A stretch of DNA of 64,000 nt from Fictibacillus marinisediminis (GTDB lineage: Bacteria > Bacillota > Bacilli > Bacillales > Fictibacillaceae), in NCBI RefSeq assembly GCF_023149135.1, contig NZ_JAIWJX010000002.1, positions 992,001 to 1,056,000 on the forward strand, given 5' to 3'. Below the pieces are notes generated by a model. That model saw nothing but the letters and a program-made list of their open reading frames with translations. It did not search any database and was not told the DNA's origin. Each line of letters begins with the position of its first letter. Within the stretch, counting starts at the first letter, position 1. Of this stretch, positions 63,498-64,000 are shown piece by piece. Position numbers and translations under genes: made by a program.

Positions 63498-63543
63498 AAT
63501 CAATAAAGGTTTTTTACAAAATGTTGCCTAGCAACAAGCTTTT

Positions 63544-63585
63544 AGAGAAGAGCTGTCACTAGCTCTTTTTTTTTTTTTTTAAACC
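63544..63585 (+). terminator. Second copy of the duplicated terminator
   Basis: Identical to the 28 bases at 63221-63248, here ending in a much longer T-run (about 15 T). Confidence 0.85.
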
Positions 63586-63810
63586 GCCAGCTCCTCGAGT
63601 TGGTTTAAGGTATCTGTAAGGGGAAATCCGGTATTGTGATACACGGGTATTATATAGGAGTTGAAATAGCGTTTATGCCGCTTTTGGGGCTTTAAACAGC
63701 ATTGTAAAGATGCATTCAGGGTTCGTTTGGTATAGAAAATAAAGGATTTTTAGTATTTTTATAGAAAATAATAAGGAAGGTAACTTGACTAAGTTTGGGG
63801 AGAAGATCAT
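63586..63810. other. Intergenic region before the methyltransferase gene
   Basis: 225 AT-rich bases with no convincing gene or recognised regulatory element; it should hold the promoter of the next gene. Confidence 0.5.
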
Positions 63811-64000
63811 TTGAATCAATCAGAGAACATTTTAAATCAAGATGATGTCTTGCACATGCTGGATTCTTTATTAAGAGATCCGGTACCCTTTTGGGATGAA
63901 TTTTATCGTGACCGCAATAAAAAGATTCCTTTTTTTCATAATGTGCCTGATGAAAACTTGGTTGAATACTTCGACAATGGCCGGTTAGGACCAGGCAGAG
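63811..64000 (+). CDS. SAM-dependent methyltransferase, N-terminal part (cut by window edge)
   Basis: 63 visible residues from TTG 63811 (GGGGAGAA upstream). The stretches LLRDPVPFWDEFYRDRNKKI and PFFHNVPDENLVEYF are the familiar opening of class I methyltransferases in bacilli, ending just before the glycine-rich SAM loop, which lies beyond the window. Substrate unknown. Confidence 0.72.
   Translation, partial: MNQSENILNQDDVLHMLDSLLRDPVPFWDEFYRDRNKKIPFFHNVPDENLVEYFDNGRLGPGR

Noticed and set aside
63271..63531. 86-residue open frame rich in Arg/Cys/Gly
   Set aside because: It lies entirely in the structured repeat and its edges, has no ribosome site, and its sequence is explained by the GC-rich stem-loops.

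Overview
This is a chromosomal window from a Gram-positive, endospore-forming Bacillaceae bacterium. The evidence is the family content: YhaQ/YhaP, DppA to DppF, YuxL, YhbD with two bactofilins, HelD, a YhfK-like protein, DUF6230/DUF6114 and a THI-box thiC leader. Strong AGGAGG-type ribosome sites, frequent TTG/GTG starts and Rho-independent terminators at most gene ends agree. The glyoxylate shunt and the GGTGCCAGGCACC repeats would fit a Fictibacillus- or Bacillus-like soil species, but genus is a guess. I saw no rRNA, tRNA, CRISPR array, transposase or prophage.

Layout. 1-1.9 kb: glyoxylate bypass (end of malate synthase, isocitrate lyase). 2-13 kb: PAS-STAS stress protein, acetyltransferase, NatAB-type exporter, small proteins, a DJ-1/PfpI protein, a decayed LOV-STAS blue-light receptor, and an amino-acid ABC transporter whose permease is frameshifted. 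13-18 kb: a three-gene DUF6230/DUF6114/Lys-Pro-repeat secretion-type operon facing a GAF-LuxR regulator. 18-25 kb: topoisomerase III, a chemoreceptor, aldo-keto reductase, MsrA and an amidohydrolase. 25.4-36.7 kb: a peptide-utilisation block (Lrp-type regulator, dppA, fused dppB-dppC, dppD, dppF, dppE, YuxL peptidase, pyrrolidone-carboxylate peptidase, M20 amidohydrolase).

36.8-44 kb: an RsbR-type stressosome protein, the yhbD-bactofilin operon, an ABC exporter pair inside bactofilin debris, and an MFS pump. 44-47.5 kb: PP2C-like phosphatase, HIT protein, Dph6-like ATP pyrophosphatase, a Pro/Tyr/Ser-rich coat-like protein, and a Hanks-type kinase coupled to a Ser/His/Lys-rich peptide. 47.7-58.5 kb: diguanylate cyclase, acetyltransferase, alkaline phosphatase, HelD, NAD-binding protein, DinB-family protein and a processive glycosyltransferase. 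58.7-64 kb: TPP riboswitch and thiC, small hypotheticals, a TIM-barrel isomerase, an SDR, a structured intergenic repeat and the start of a methyltransferase.

The most striking signals are genome decay and repeats rather than one new machine. There are two clear single-base frameshifts, one in-frame gene fusion and several truncated remnants. A roughly 50-bp palindromic repeat family occurs five times, and two copies run into coding sequence and supply protein C-termini. The best candidates for undescribed systems are the DUF6230/DUF6114 operon and the kinase-peptide pair. Products are inferred by reading translations and recalling families; no database search was run.
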